A DNA stretch of 45,545 bases from an uncultured Bacteroidales bacterium (GCA_902798425.1 CADBWR010000031.1:1-45545); one strand, 5' to 3'; numbered from the stretch's first letter, positions 24,463 to 32,573 are shown. The notes: generated by a model not told the origin, from the letters alone. Program-made: numbers and translations.

Positions 24463-25359
24463 ATGAGCATAGAAGCAAAACCATTTTTGAAGTGGGCTGG
24501 AGGCAAGGGACAACTATTAAGTCAATTGTCTGAGCATCTGCCAGAGAGAATAAGCAGAGAGCCATTCACGTACATCGAACCGTTTGTCGGTGGTGGAGCA
24601 ATGTTATTCTATATGTTGCAGCATTTTGGCAACATCAAGAAGGCCGTCATCAATGACATCAATGAGGATTTGATACTGACTTATCGGACGGTTAAAGATG
24701 ACGTAGAAGCACTTATAAGCAAACTCGCCAAGATAGAGGAAGACTATTTTGCCATTGTTGAACAGGATAAACGTAGTCAGTTGTTTTATGAAATTCGAGA
24801 GCGATACAATCAACATGATGGCAACGCTATTGAAAGAGTATCACAACTGATTTTCCTTAACAAGACTTGCTTCAATGGTTTGTTTAGGGTAAACAAGCGT
24901 GGCCAGTTTAATGTGCCTTTTGGTAAATATGCCAATCCTACAATCTGTAACGCAGAGGTTTTAAGAGCTGATAGTCAGTTGCTGCAATCTGCCCAGGTAG
25001 AAATCTGTCAGGGCGATTATGCCCAGATTTTGCGGCATATTGATGGCCTCACATTTGTTTATCTTGATCCTCCTTATCGTCCATTGGATGCTACATCGAG
25101 TTTTACTGCATACGCCAAAGGTGATTTCAATGACGACGACCAGCGGGCACTTGCAGCTTTCTGCCACCAACTAATTGACGCTGGCTGTTATTGGATGGAA
25201 AGCAATGCAGATTGTTCTGCTAAGAATCCAGAGGATACCTTCTTCGAGGAGCTATACAAGGACTTTCGGATTGAACGTGTCTACGCCTCTCGATTCATCA
25301 ATGCCAATCCAGAAAAGAGAGGAAAACTAACGGAACTATTAATCAAGAACTATGAATAA
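24463..25359 (+). CDS. dam: Dam-type (D12 class) DNA adenine-N6 methyltransferase, DpnM-like
   Basis: A 298-residue methylase that would protect GATC sites by N6-methylation of adenine using S-adenosylmethionine. The SAM-binding motif FLKWAGGKGQLL is at residues 8-19, followed by YIEPFVGGGAMLFY (about 37-50), the Dam target region (LIFLNKTCFNGLFRVNKRG) and the catalytic motif LDPPYRPL at about 201-208. The order of motifs is that of the alpha class, as in E. coli Dam and M.DpnII. It overlaps the endonuclease gene by 8 bp, giving tight coupling of protection and cutting. Its leader is the structured RNA described above. Specificity for GATC is inferred from its DpnII-family partner. Confidence 0.93.
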   Translation: MSIEAKPFLKWAGGKGQLLSQLSEHLPERISREPFTYIEPFVGGGAMLFYMLQHFGNIKKAVINDINEDLILTYRTVKDDVEALISKLAKIEEDYFAIVEQDKRSQLFYEIRERYNQHDGNAIERVSQLIFLNKTCFNGLFRVNKRGQFNVPFGKYANPTICNAEVLRADSQLLQSAQVEICQGDYAQILRHIDGLTFVYLDPPYRPLDATSSFTAYAKGDFNDDDQRALAAFCHQLIDAGCYWMESNADCSAKNPEDTFFEELYKDFRIERVYASRFINANPEKRGKLTELLIKNYE

Positions 25360-26170
25360 GGATTTCAATCTATTTATGTCTCAACTGCAAGAGACGAATC
25401 AAACGCTGGATTTTTTCTGCGATTTCGACAAGATATCTGCTAACGTGGCAGAGGTGGAGATAAGTCTTAACTCACTCAATTACCTGATTGGCAAAGAAAA
25501 TTTGGAAAAGGCAGTTGAAGAGCTTTGGTTACGTGATCCATCTGCATTTGAAGTTTTAGGCATTCTTATAGCAGTAAGGGAAGGCAACAAACCCATTGTT
25601 GACAAAAATGGAAATATTGTGCTTCTAAAGAGTTATTTCGAATCAAAGAAAAAGGTTGTTGAGTTCTTGAAGGGGACTGGCTTATCTGAGATTTTTGAGT
25701 CGCGTCGTATCAAGAACCTTGTAGATTATGTGTTTGGTATCGAGACAGGGCTTGATACAAATGCTCGTAAAAATCGCAGTGGTCATATAATGGAGAATAC
25801 TGTTGCAAGATTATTCAGGATGAATAACATTAGATTTCGTCAGGAAGTGTATTCGTCAGAGTTTCCAGAAATATCCTCAGCATTAGGCACTGATCAGAAG
25901 CGTTTTGATTTTTACATCAAAACTGCTGATAAGAAATACCTCATAGAAGTGAATTTCTACAGTGGTGGCGGTTCGAAGCTAAATGAGGTGGCACGAGCCT
26001 ATACTGAGTTAGCTCCTAAAGTAAACTCCGTAAAGGGTTTTGAATTTGTATGGATAACAGACGGTATAGGGTGGAAATCGGCACGAAACAAGTTAGAGGA
26101 GGCTTACAACACTATTCCAAGTGTATATAATCTGACAAGTATTGAGTCGTTCATCAAGCTCTTGAAATAA
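25352..26170 (+). CDS. DpnII/MboI-family type II restriction endonuclease
   Basis: A 272-residue endonuclease expected to cut unmethylated GATC. The C-terminal half has the family's PD-(D/E)xK-like core: KRFDFYIKTADKKYLIEVNF with the acidic residue Asp in RFDFY and the E-V-N triad, followed by SGGGSKLNEVARAYTEL and FVWITDGIGW. The region before it (ARKNRSGHIMENTVARLF, then FRQEVYSSEFPE) also matches the DpnII type as I know it. Length fits DpnII (about 290). The gene is A+T-rich relative to the flanking chromosome. It is sandwiched between two methylases with an 8-bp overlap upstream and no gap downstream, a compact operon that should keep methylase and nuclease levels linked. Confidence 0.9.
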   Translation: MNKDFNLFMSQLQETNQTLDFFCDFDKISANVAEVEISLNSLNYLIGKENLEKAVEELWLRDPSAFEVLGILIAVREGNKPIVDKNGNIVLLKSYFESKKKVVEFLKGTGLSEIFESRRIKNLVDYVFGIETGLDTNARKNRSGHIMENTVARLFRMNNIRFRQEVYSSEFPEISSALGTDQKRFDFYIKTADKKYLIEVNFYSGGGSKLNEVARAYTELAPKVNSVKGFEFVWITDGIGWKSARNKLEEAYNTIPSVYNLTSIESFIKLLK

Positions 26171-27364
26171 ATGCTGAAACCTTATTATATATCACCCAAT
26201 CTCGACTTTACCATTCTCCACGGAGATTGCATGGAGCGATTGAATGAGATAGAGGATAATTCTATTGATGCTATCTTTGCTGACCCTCCGTACTTTCTTA
26301 GCAATGGCGGTATCAGTGTACACAGCGGTAAGCAAGTGTGTGTGGACAAAGGAGATTGGGATAAAGGCGGAACACCAGAATACATTTATAACTTCAATCG
26401 TCAATGGCTTTCTCTTTGTCGTGCGAAACTCAAAGACAATGGCACGATATGGGTTAGCGGAACTCACCATAATATTCATGTTGTTATGCGCTGCCTGCAA
26501 GAGCTGGGATATAAAGTGCTCAATACTATTACATGGCAGAAGTCTGACCCACCACCCAATTTGTCTTGCAAGTATTTCAATTTCTCTACAGAATTGGTGA
26601 TATGGGCACGCAAGCATGAGAAGAAAACGCACAAGTTCAATTACGAGGTGATGAAACGCCTCAATGGTGGTAGTCAAATGACGGACGTTTGGCGTATTCC
26701 TGCTGTTGGACTTTGGGAGAAACAACAAGGTAAACATCCTACGCAAAAGCCTTTGCGTTTGCTTTACCGAATCATCCTCGCTTCAACAAACGAGGGCGAT
26801 ACTGTTCTTGACCCGTTTAGCGGTTCTGGTACAACTGGCATAGCAGCTAATTTGCTTAGCCGTAAATATATCGGTATTGAGCAAGACCAGGACTTTGTAC
26901 AACTTTCCTTGCAACGCAGACAGGCATTAGAGGACGAAAAGACCCGTCAGAAGCTATACGACAAGATGCGTGAAAACCCGCAAGAAACTACCGTACTTGC
27001 CAATCACATGCGAGAAGGAGACCGCCAACAAGCTATGCAGACGGGTATAACCTATATGCGTGCAGGAGATTCAAGAGGTTCATTGCTCGTAAAGCAAGGC
27101 TTTGAGCGTTTGGGCTATGTCTGCATACATACGAATGGTGATAATTTGCAGTTATTTAAGTTGGCAAAGAAAGGGTTTCAGATTTGGACAGCAGAAGCGT
27201 TGCGTGAAAAGGGCTTTTCCGCAGAAAACGCTCCTTATTATGCAGTGATGCGATTTGATGCTACGAAAAATATCTCTTTCGACCAACCGATAAATCTCCA
27301 TAAACGCAACTATACAACCGTTGCCCAAATATATCCGCTCAGCGACTTTATCGGTATCAAATAA
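26171..27364 (+). CDS. Second adenine methyltransferase, DpnA-like, with C-terminal extension
   Basis: A beta-class N6/N4 methyltransferase of 397 residues: the catalytic motif ADPPYFLSNGG at about 37-47 precedes the SAM-binding motif DPFSGSGTTGIAAN at about 215-228. In pneumococcal DpnII systems DpnA methylates single-stranded DNA and protects incoming transforming DNA; a comparable role here is an inference. DpnA is about 270 residues, so the last ~120 residues here (from about 275, including GDSRGSLLVKQGFERLGYVC and ENAPYYAVMRFDATKN) are an added domain I do not recognise. The start codon follows the endonuclease stop directly. The order M-R-M differs from the pneumococcal dpnM-dpnA-dpnB. 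Confidence 0.88.
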   Translation: MLKPYYISPNLDFTILHGDCMERLNEIEDNSIDAIFADPPYFLSNGGISVHSGKQVCVDKGDWDKGGTPEYIYNFNRQWLSLCRAKLKDNGTIWVSGTHHNIHVVMRCLQELGYKVLNTITWQKSDPPPNLSCKYFNFSTELVIWARKHEKKTHKFNYEVMKRLNGGSQMTDVWRIPAVGLWEKQQGKHPTQKPLRLLYRIILASTNEGDTVLDPFSGSGTTGIAANLLSRKYIGIEQDQDFVQLSLQRRQALEDEKTRQKLYDKMRENPQETTVLANHMREGDRQQAMQTGITYMRAGDSRGSLLVKQGFERLGYVCIHTNGDNLQLFKLAKKGFQIWTAEALREKGFSAENAPYYAVMRFDATKNISFDQPINLHKRNYTTVAQIYPLSDFIGIK

Positions 27365-27481
27365 AACACACAATCAATGTATGCCAAGGGTTGGAAGAGA
27401 GCAAAGCGGGACAGGTATATACAAGAAAGTGGGGTCGGTTCTGAGTGATCCAGCCGTTTTTTCGATTTGTCATTTTCGCAA

Positions 27482-27715
27482 AAGACCTAACATCCCTACC
27501 ATAGATTTTCTGAAACCCGCGTAAATAAAGGGAAAGTGGAGTATGGACGGCTCGCCATCCCTACCATCAGACCTAACATGATCCCTAACGTGATCCCTAA
27601 CGTCAGCATGGTAGGGATCATGTTAGGGATGATGGTAGGTCTATAAAAGAAAGGACTTTTGTAATTGGCTGTATTGCAGTAACTTGCAAATATCATGTTA
27701 GGGATGTTAGGTCTT
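27482..27715. repeat. Nested inverted repeats built on CATCCCTA/TGATCCCTAAC
   Basis: An outer pair (AAGACCTAACATCCCTACCAT at 27482-27502 and its near-complement at 27695-27715, shown here as 20-mers plus one) encloses a 74-bp hairpin with 36-bp imperfect arms (27569-27604 / 27607-27642). Three GATC sites (27580, 27592, 27616) lie in the inner arms. The region 27365-28058 holds no convincing gene; the short frames crossing it follow the repeats. Confidence 0.8.
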
Positions 27716-27754
27716 TTTGAATACCTTATTAAAAAAGAAGCAGAAATACAGCTG

Positions 27755-27864
27755 AGCCAGCGCTGGCTACAACTAATACAGACGTGGGAATGGCTAATAC
27801 AGTCGCGAGATAGCTGTAGCCATACGCAGGAACAGCTATCTCGTGACTGGCTACAGCTGTCTCG
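27755..27864. repeat. Competing hairpins and CTAATACAG motifs
   Basis: AGCCAGCGCTGGCT (27755-27768) is a perfect palindrome. CGAGATAGCTGT (27806-27817) can pair perfectly with 27832-27843, or, extended to 17 bp with one mismatch (27806-27822), with 27848-27864. Copies of CTAATACAG at 27773-27781 and 27794-27802 echo the 21-bp minisatellite at the left end of the island. Confidence 0.75.
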
Positions 27865-27905
27865 TACTCAGAAAAGCTAAAATGTCAATCAAAGGGACGT
27901 CAATC

Positions 27906-28050
27906 AAAGGGACAGTTTTTGATTGAATTGTATTTGGTGTGCACTTCACACAAAGATCGTGCATGTATGTTAATAGTTTCGGCAACTATTAACATGCCTC
28001 AAACCCTGATGTACAAAGGGCTTGAGGCATGTCATGTTAATAGGTTGATA
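27906..28050. repeat. Right terminal inverted repeat of the restriction-modification island
   Basis: The 58-bp core at 27989-28046 is the inverted partner of 22407-22464. The inner blocks at 27966-27978 and 27906-27928 pair with 22475-22487 and 22503-22525. A direct repeat GTCAATCAAAGGGAC stands twice just inside it (27883-27913). The core lies 13 bp beyond the stop of the symporter gene and could also work as a bidirectional terminator. Confidence 0.8.
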
Positions 28051-28058
28051 GTTTTTGC

Positions 28059-29579
28059 TTATTTGTAGCACTCGAAAATCTTGGTGACAACGCTGCTGTC
28101 CATCTTCTTGGTCAGCAGGCTGACAATCCAGACAACGGGGAAGCCGCCCAGCATGGCGATGGCACCGCAGTTGATGGGGTTGATGGGATTGCCCAATAGC
28201 ATGTTGACAACGGTCAGACCAACCCCCCAGAAGAAGCAGGCCCAGACGCTGGTGGTGGTAACGCCACGCCAATAGAGACCAAGCATAAAGGGGGCGAGGA
28301 AGGCACCAGCCAGTGCACCCCACGAAATGCCCATCAGTTGGGCGATGAACGTAGGCGGATTGAGGGCGATGAGCAGGGAGATGGCGATGAAGAACATGAT
28401 GAGGACTCGCATGACGACAACCTTGCGGCGCTCTACCTTCTCGGCAACGAGGTCGTCGATGGTGCCGTCCTCTACTTCACCCGGCAGCGACTTCTTGTCG
28501 CGGTAGATGAGGTCGAGGGTCATCGTGGAACTGCTGGTGAGTACGAGCGAAGCCAGTGTCGACATGGATGCTGAGAGCACGAGGAGTACGACGAGGGCGA
28601 TGAGTACGTCGGGCAGAGTGACGAGCATGGCGGGAACGATGCTGTCGTAGGCTATCTTGCCATTGGCGGCAATGACGGGGTCGTAGAGTCTGCCGAAGCC
28701 ACCGAGGAAGTAGCAGCCGCCAGCGACGATGAAGGCGAAAATGGTGGAGATGACGGTGCCACGCTTGATGGCGCTCTCGTCGGTGATGCTATAGAACTTA
28801 CCCACCATCTGGGGCAGTCCCATGGTGCCTAATGACGTCAGGATGACAACACCCAAGAGTCCCCACGGGTCGGGGCCGAACCACGAGGCAAAGCCGCCAT
28901 TGACGGTGGGGTCTGCATCGGAGGGCAGCTGTGCCAGTTTATCAACAGCCGTTGCCAGACCACCCTGTGCATTGAGTACGGCGACAATGACTGCCACGAT
29001 GCCGAAGAGCATGATGATGCCCTGGATGAAGTCGTTCATAGCTGTTGCCTTATAGCCGCCAAGAATGACGTAGACGGCGGTGAGGACGGACATGATGACA
29101 ACGCAGTATTCATAGGGTATGTTGAAACCCATCTCGAAGAGTTTGGAGATACCGCTATAGACTCCTGCGGTATAGGGGATGAGGAAGACAAAGGCAATGA
29201 TGCTGGCTGCCACGCGCAGTCCCTGGTCCTGGAAACGGGTGCCAAAGAAGTCGGGCATGGTGCGGCTCTCGATATGCTGCGTCATCTGCTTAGTGCGTTT
29301 GCCGAGGATGATCCATGCTAGCAGGGAGCCGATGATGGCATTGCCAATACCTATCCAGGCGCTGGACAGGCCGTATCTCCATCCGAACTGGCCGGCATAG
29401 CCGACAAAGACCACTGCCGAGAAATAACTTGTTCCGAAGGCAAAGGCGGTGAGCCACGGTCCTACGGCACGTCCACCGAGTACGAAGCCTTCAACACTGC
29501 TGGCCTGCTTGCGGGTGTAGAGTCCTACACCAATCATGACGGCCAGAAAGATAATGGTTAATAGTACTTTGATAAACAT
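28059..29579 (-). CDS. Sodium:solute symporter (SSS family)
   Basis: A 506-residue inner-membrane symporter with about 13 hydrophobic spans, starting inside the membrane (VLLTIIFLAVMIGVGLYTRKQ). The conserved segments SSVEGFVLGGRAVGPW, the Gly-rich loop GTSYFSAVVFVGYAG and YVILGGYKATAMNDFIQGIIM are typical of the solute:sodium symporter family (SLC5-like). The substrate cannot be decided; proline, pantothenate, sugars and sialic acid are all used by relatives. It lies 13 bp downstream of the broken porin gene and may be co-transcribed. Its stop is next to the right inverted repeat of the island. Confidence 0.9.
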   Translation of the reverse strand: MFIKVLLTIIFLAVMIGVGLYTRKQASSVEGFVLGGRAVGPWLTAFAFGTSYFSAVVFVGYAGQFGWRYGLSSAWIGIGNAIIGSLLAWIILGKRTKQMTQHIESRTMPDFFGTRFQDQGLRVAASIIAFVFLIPYTAGVYSGISKLFEMGFNIPYEYCVVIMSVLTAVYVILGGYKATAMNDFIQGIIMLFGIVAVIVAVLNAQGGLATAVDKLAQLPSDADPTVNGGFASWFGPDPWGLLGVVILTSLGTMGLPQMVGKFYSITDESAIKRGTVISTIFAFIVAGGCYFLGGFGRLYDPVIAANGKIAYDSIVPAMLVTLPDVLIALVVLLVLSASMSTLASLVLTSSSTMTLDLIYRDKKSLPGEVEDGTIDDLVAEKVERRKVVVMRVLIMFFIAISLLIALNPPTFIAQLMGISWGALAGAFLAPFMLGLYWRGVTTTSVWACFFWGVGLTVVNMLLGNPINPINCGAIAMLGGFPVVWIVSLLTKKMDSSVVTKIFECYK

Positions 29580-29592
29580 ATTAGTTAAGTGT

Positions 29593-30631
29593 TTAGAATG
29601 CTACTTGAACCTGTGCCTGGATGCGGTTATAGTCGTCGCCCATCAGTTTACCGCAGAAGCTGTGGGTGTACTGCAGCTGCAGACGGCATTTGGGGTAGAA
29701 CCAGTATTGCAGACCACCCGTGAGGTCTGTGCGCTGCCAACCGGAAACGGACGTGTTGCGGTCGTAGTAGTCGGCAGAAGCAATGGCGTCGATACCCTTG
29801 CCCAGGGCTACCGAACTGGTGAGGTAGGCACCACGGCTGTTGACATCGCCATCTTTGCCTGCCAGGAACTCACTGCGCAGAGATATGCCGCCACTGGTAG
29901 ACTTCTGACCCAGCACGGTGGGAATCTTCAGCTCGCCACCAAAGCTCACACGGTCGCGACGATAGTCATCGCCTTTATGAATGGTAGAATTCCAAGCTAC
30001 AGGAGTTTCGTTGACAGCATGTCCGCGACCCTTCTGTGCGGAGGCCACCAGGCGGAACTGCTTGCTGGGGCGGTATTCTAACTTGACGATGACATCCTTG
30101 TCGCTGTTGCCGTCGGCGACATTGATGCCCTGTCCGTTCATGACAGCCAACTCATAGTGGAAATGGTCGTTGAAGAGGTCGCCCAACAGCATGCTCGTAG
30201 CCGTTGGCCAGATTGGTGACAGCCTGCGAGGTGATGTCGATGAGCTCGAGCATGGTGGGCGTCAGCGGACTCTCCAATGAGAACGGGTGCTGGAACTGTC
30301 CGATGCGTACGGTCAGTGCCTTGTTGTTGGTTACGCGATAGTCGGTCCAGAACTCGAGAACGCCCTGTGACAGGGCGAAGTTGTTCATGAACATGAACGA
30401 CCAGCGGTCGGTGATGCGTGCTCTGCCCCAGAAAATGGCGCGCTTGAAGTTGAACGAACTGGTGGTCTTGCCGCCCTGGTCGCTGTAGGCATAGCCGCCT
30501 TGCATATAACCGTTGATAGTGATGCGACTCTTGAGCTCTTGCAACCAGTCAATCTGCTGCTCTGGCTTCTCCTGGCCAAATGCTGTCAGAGCGCACAGCA
30601 GCAACAGACCAATCATTTTCAATGCTTTCAT
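29593..30631 (-). pseudogene. Outer-membrane porin (OprO/P-like), broken by a frameshift
   Basis: Two overlapping frames make one porin. The upstream frame (30631-30152) has a signal peptide (MKALKMIGLLLLCALTAFGQ) and the porin N-terminus (RITINGYMQGGYAY, RIGQFQHPFSLESPLTPTMLE). It loses frame near 30190 after TNLANGYE. The downstream frame (from 30192) continues with GDLFNDHFHYELAVMNGQGI and ends with a beta-barrel C-terminus in phenylalanine (RIQAQVQVAF). Comparison with the usual Bacteroidetes pattern (GRDxGVxLxGDLF) suggests that a few codons plus one or two bases are missing at the junction, so a small deletion is more likely than a single-base sequencing slip. No homopolymer or slippery site is visible there. 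Confidence 0.8.
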
Positions 30632-30677
30632 GTTTTTATGTATGGTTATTGTTTATTCTTCATTCGCTTTGGCGCAG

Positions 30678-30705
30678 CATTCTTCATTCTTCATTCTTCA
30701 TTCTT
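30678..30705. repeat. Heptamer tandem repeat, CATTCTT x4
   Basis: Four perfect units. The array overlaps the end of the AI-2E-family gene: its complement encodes the last residues (NEE) and the TGA stop at 30691-30693. Confidence 0.85.
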
Positions 30706-31782
30706 AATTTTCTCCCTGTTGACGATATACTTCTGGTAATAGGTGATTAACAGCGTTGTCATGGGGAGGGCGATAATCATGCCCAAGATGCCCAGCAGCG
30801 CACCCCAGACAGACAGGGAGAGCAGGATGATGGCTGAGTTGAGCCCCATTACCTTACCCATAATCTTCGGGGTGAGGATGGTATCTTGTATGGTCTGTAC
30901 CACGGCAAAGACGATGAGCGCCATCAGCAGGATGAACCAAAAGTTCTCTCCCGTATCGGCGGCCTTGACGATAGCCAGGATGATGGTGGGAATGAACCCC
31001 AACAATTGCAGGTAGGGCACCATGTTGAGCAGTCCGATGAACATGCCCAAGCCGATGGCCATGGGGAAGTCGATGATGAGGAAGCCGATGCTGAACAGCA
31101 CACCCACGCAGAAGGCCACCATGCCCTGTCCGCGGAAGTATTTGTTCATGCCTTGTTCCACGTCGGCTACCACCTGTGTGGCTATGGGGCGCAGCCGCTC
31201 GGGCAGCATCAGCACCCAGCCGTTGGAGAACTGCTCGTAGTCTAATAGTATAAATAAGGTGTAGAGCAGTACCATCGTCAAGGTCAGCATGCTCGACAAG
31301 ATGCTGAACGACTGAGATATCATGTTCCATACCTTGGGAATGGCTTGTTTGACATTGTCGATGAAGCCATCCTGTGTGACGATGGCCTTCACATCTTCTG
31401 ACGTGAAGTTGTCGTGGACGAATTGGTCTATCATGGAGGGGATGTTGCTCATGAACTCGTCGTGCGACACATAGGCGATGAGCAGGTCTTTGACGCGCGC
31501 TCCCTCCTCTATCATGGGGGGAATCATCAGCAGAAACAGTCCCGTCAGCGCAGCCCCTACCACGAGGAAGGCGCACAGGATGCCGACAATGCGGAACTTC
31601 AAGCGACAGCGGTACTGGAAGAACTTGACCAAGGGAAACAACAGGTAGGCTATGAGCCAGGCCAGAAAAAAGGGCAGCAGTACGCCACTGAGGTATTTGA
31701 GCAGCATGATGATGCCCACAGCTATCGCCAACCACATGATATTGCGGATGAAGCTGTCAAAGGTAATCTTTTTCTGTTCCAT
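30691..31782 (-). CDS. AI-2E family transporter (PerM/UPF0118)
   Basis: A 363-residue inner-membrane protein from the ATG at 31782 (MEQKKITFDSFIRNIMW). The upstream extension to 31845 crosses the promoter and is rejected. Eight or so membrane spans, a central soluble region (about 70-200) and the conserved C-terminal block GLNMVPYLQLLGFIPTI ... GALLGILGMIIALPM place it in the AI-2E transporter (PerM) family, whose members export autoinducer-2 or act in Na+/H+ exchange; the substrate is unknown here. The -7 box ends 5 bp before the ATG, so the message is probably leaderless. The stop codon lies in a heptamer array. Confidence 0.9.
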   Translation of the reverse strand: MEQKKITFDSFIRNIMWLAIAVGIIMLLKYLSGVLLPFFLAWLIAYLLFPLVKFFQYRCRLKFRIVGILCAFLVVGAALTGLFLLMIPPMIEEGARVKDLLIAYVSHDEFMSNIPSMIDQFVHDNFTSEDVKAIVTQDGFIDNVKQAIPKVWNMISQSFSILSSMLTLTMVLLYTLFILLDYEQFSNGWVLMLPERLRPIATQVVADVEQGMNKYFRGQGMVAFCVGVLFSIGFLIIDFPMAIGLGMFIGLLNMVPYLQLLGFIPTIILAIVKAADTGENFWFILLMALIVFAVVQTIQDTILTPKIMGKVMGLNSAIILLSLSVWGALLGILGMIIALPMTTLLITYYQKYIVNREKIKNEE

Positions 31783-31786
31783 GCTG

Positions 31787-31794
31787 CAAAAATA
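31787..31794 (-). promoter_or_regulatory. Promoter -7 box of the AI-2E-family gene
   Basis: TATTTTTG on the minus strand, 4 bp from the ATG. This predicts transcription starting at or beside the start codon. Confidence 0.55.
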
Positions 31795-31801
31795 CAAAAA
31801 T

Positions 31802-31829
31802 AAGTGAAAAGTGGAAAGTGAAAAGTGAA
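31802..31829. repeat. Heptamer tandem repeat, AAGTGAA x4
   Basis: Units aagtgaa, aagtgga, aagtgaa, aagtgaa stand between the divergent promoters of the AI-2E-family gene and trmO, where they would set the spacing between the two. Confidence 0.8.
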
Positions 31830-31855
31830 AAAAATGCATCCTCATGCAATAATTC

Positions 31856-31885
31856 TTGCCTTTTGAATAAATTTTTGTATTTTTG
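31856..31885 (+). promoter_or_regulatory. Promoter of trmO
   Basis: The -7 box TATTTTTG (31878-31885) with a -33 TTG (31856-31858) at 19 bp. The ATG is only 4 bp downstream, so the mRNA is probably leaderless. Confidence 0.55.
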
Positions 31886-31889
31886 TAGC

Positions 31890-32573
31890 ATGAATATTGA
31901 ACCGATAGCTTTTTTCCGTTCTCCGCTGACCAGCAAGTTTGGCGTGCCGCGACAGAGTGGCATCGTCAGTGAGCTGCGTGGGAAGATTGTGTTTACCCAG
32001 GCATACCAGCATGCGGAAGCTCTGCGCGGCCTGGAAGACTACGACTATCTGTGGATGATATGGGGATTCTCAGAGAACGTGGATGCACAGAAGCATCCCA
32101 CCGTGCGCCCCCCACTGCTGGGTGGCAACGAGCGAGTAGGGGTGTGGGCGTCGCGCTCGCCCTTCCGTCCCAACAACTTAGGACTGTCGTCGGTGCGCAT
32201 TGCTGCCGTCAATGCCGAGGAGATGACGATAGAGGTGATGGGAGCAGATCTGATGGACGGCACCCCCATCTACGATATCAAACCCTATCTGGCCTATGTC
32301 GACAGTCACCCCGAGGCCCGCGGCGGTTTTACCGACAACCACCACTGGCAGCACCTGGAGGTGGTTGTGCCCGAAGAACTGTGTCGGCTGTTTCAGACTG
32401 CCGATGTTGAGGTGCTGCGCCAGACGCTGGCCCTCGACCCGCGACCGCACTATCAGCAAGACGCCACGCGCCAGTATGGTATGCCCTTTATGGGCTATGA
32501 TGTCCGCTTCCATGTGGAAGGTCACACGCTGACGGTTGATGCCATCGCGGCTGCAGATGTTGTAGGAAAATGA
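31890..32573 (+). CDS. trmO: tRNA (N6-threonylcarbamoyladenosine37-N6)-methyltransferase
   Basis: TrmO (TsaA, UPF0066) methylates t6A37 in tRNAs reading ACY codons, using S-adenosylmethionine through an unusual beta-barrel fold. The 227-residue protein begins MNIEPIAFFRSPLTSKFGVP and has the family motifs PRQSG (about 22) and RSPFRPNNLGLSSVRI (about 89-104). The start at 31890 is chosen over 31818 because the promoter lies between them. Length fits the bacterial long form with a C-terminal domain (HYQQDATRQYGMPF). It is divergent from the AI-2E-family gene. Confidence 0.93.
   Translation: MNIEPIAFFRSPLTSKFGVPRQSGIVSELRGKIVFTQAYQHAEALRGLEDYDYLWMIWGFSENVDAQKHPTVRPPLLGGNERVGVWASRSPFRPNNLGLSSVRIAAVNAEEMTIEVMGADLMDGTPIYDIKPYLAYVDSHPEARGGFTDNHHWQHLEVVVPEELCRLFQTADVEVLRQTLALDPRPHYQQDATRQYGMPFMGYDVRFHVEGHTLTVDAIAAADVVGK

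Noticed and set aside
27496-27696. Minus-strand 66-codon frame over the nested hairpins
   Set aside because: It follows the inverted repeats, has a low-complexity translation (Ile/Met/Leu/Gly) and no start context.
22407-28046. Integron attC sites as an explanation for the hairpin ends
   Set aside because: The RYYYAAC/GTTRRRY boxes do not fit both ends and there is no integrase; they are better described as inverted repeats of unknown origin.
29593-30192. Downstream porin fragment as a separate gene
   Set aside because: It lacks a signal peptide and continues the same porin fold after a frame loss; treated as one broken gene.
30854-31735. 293-codon frame in the AI-2E-family gene
   Set aside because: It is in another frame of the same strand and His/Arg-rich without domain features; the membrane protein frame is the real one.
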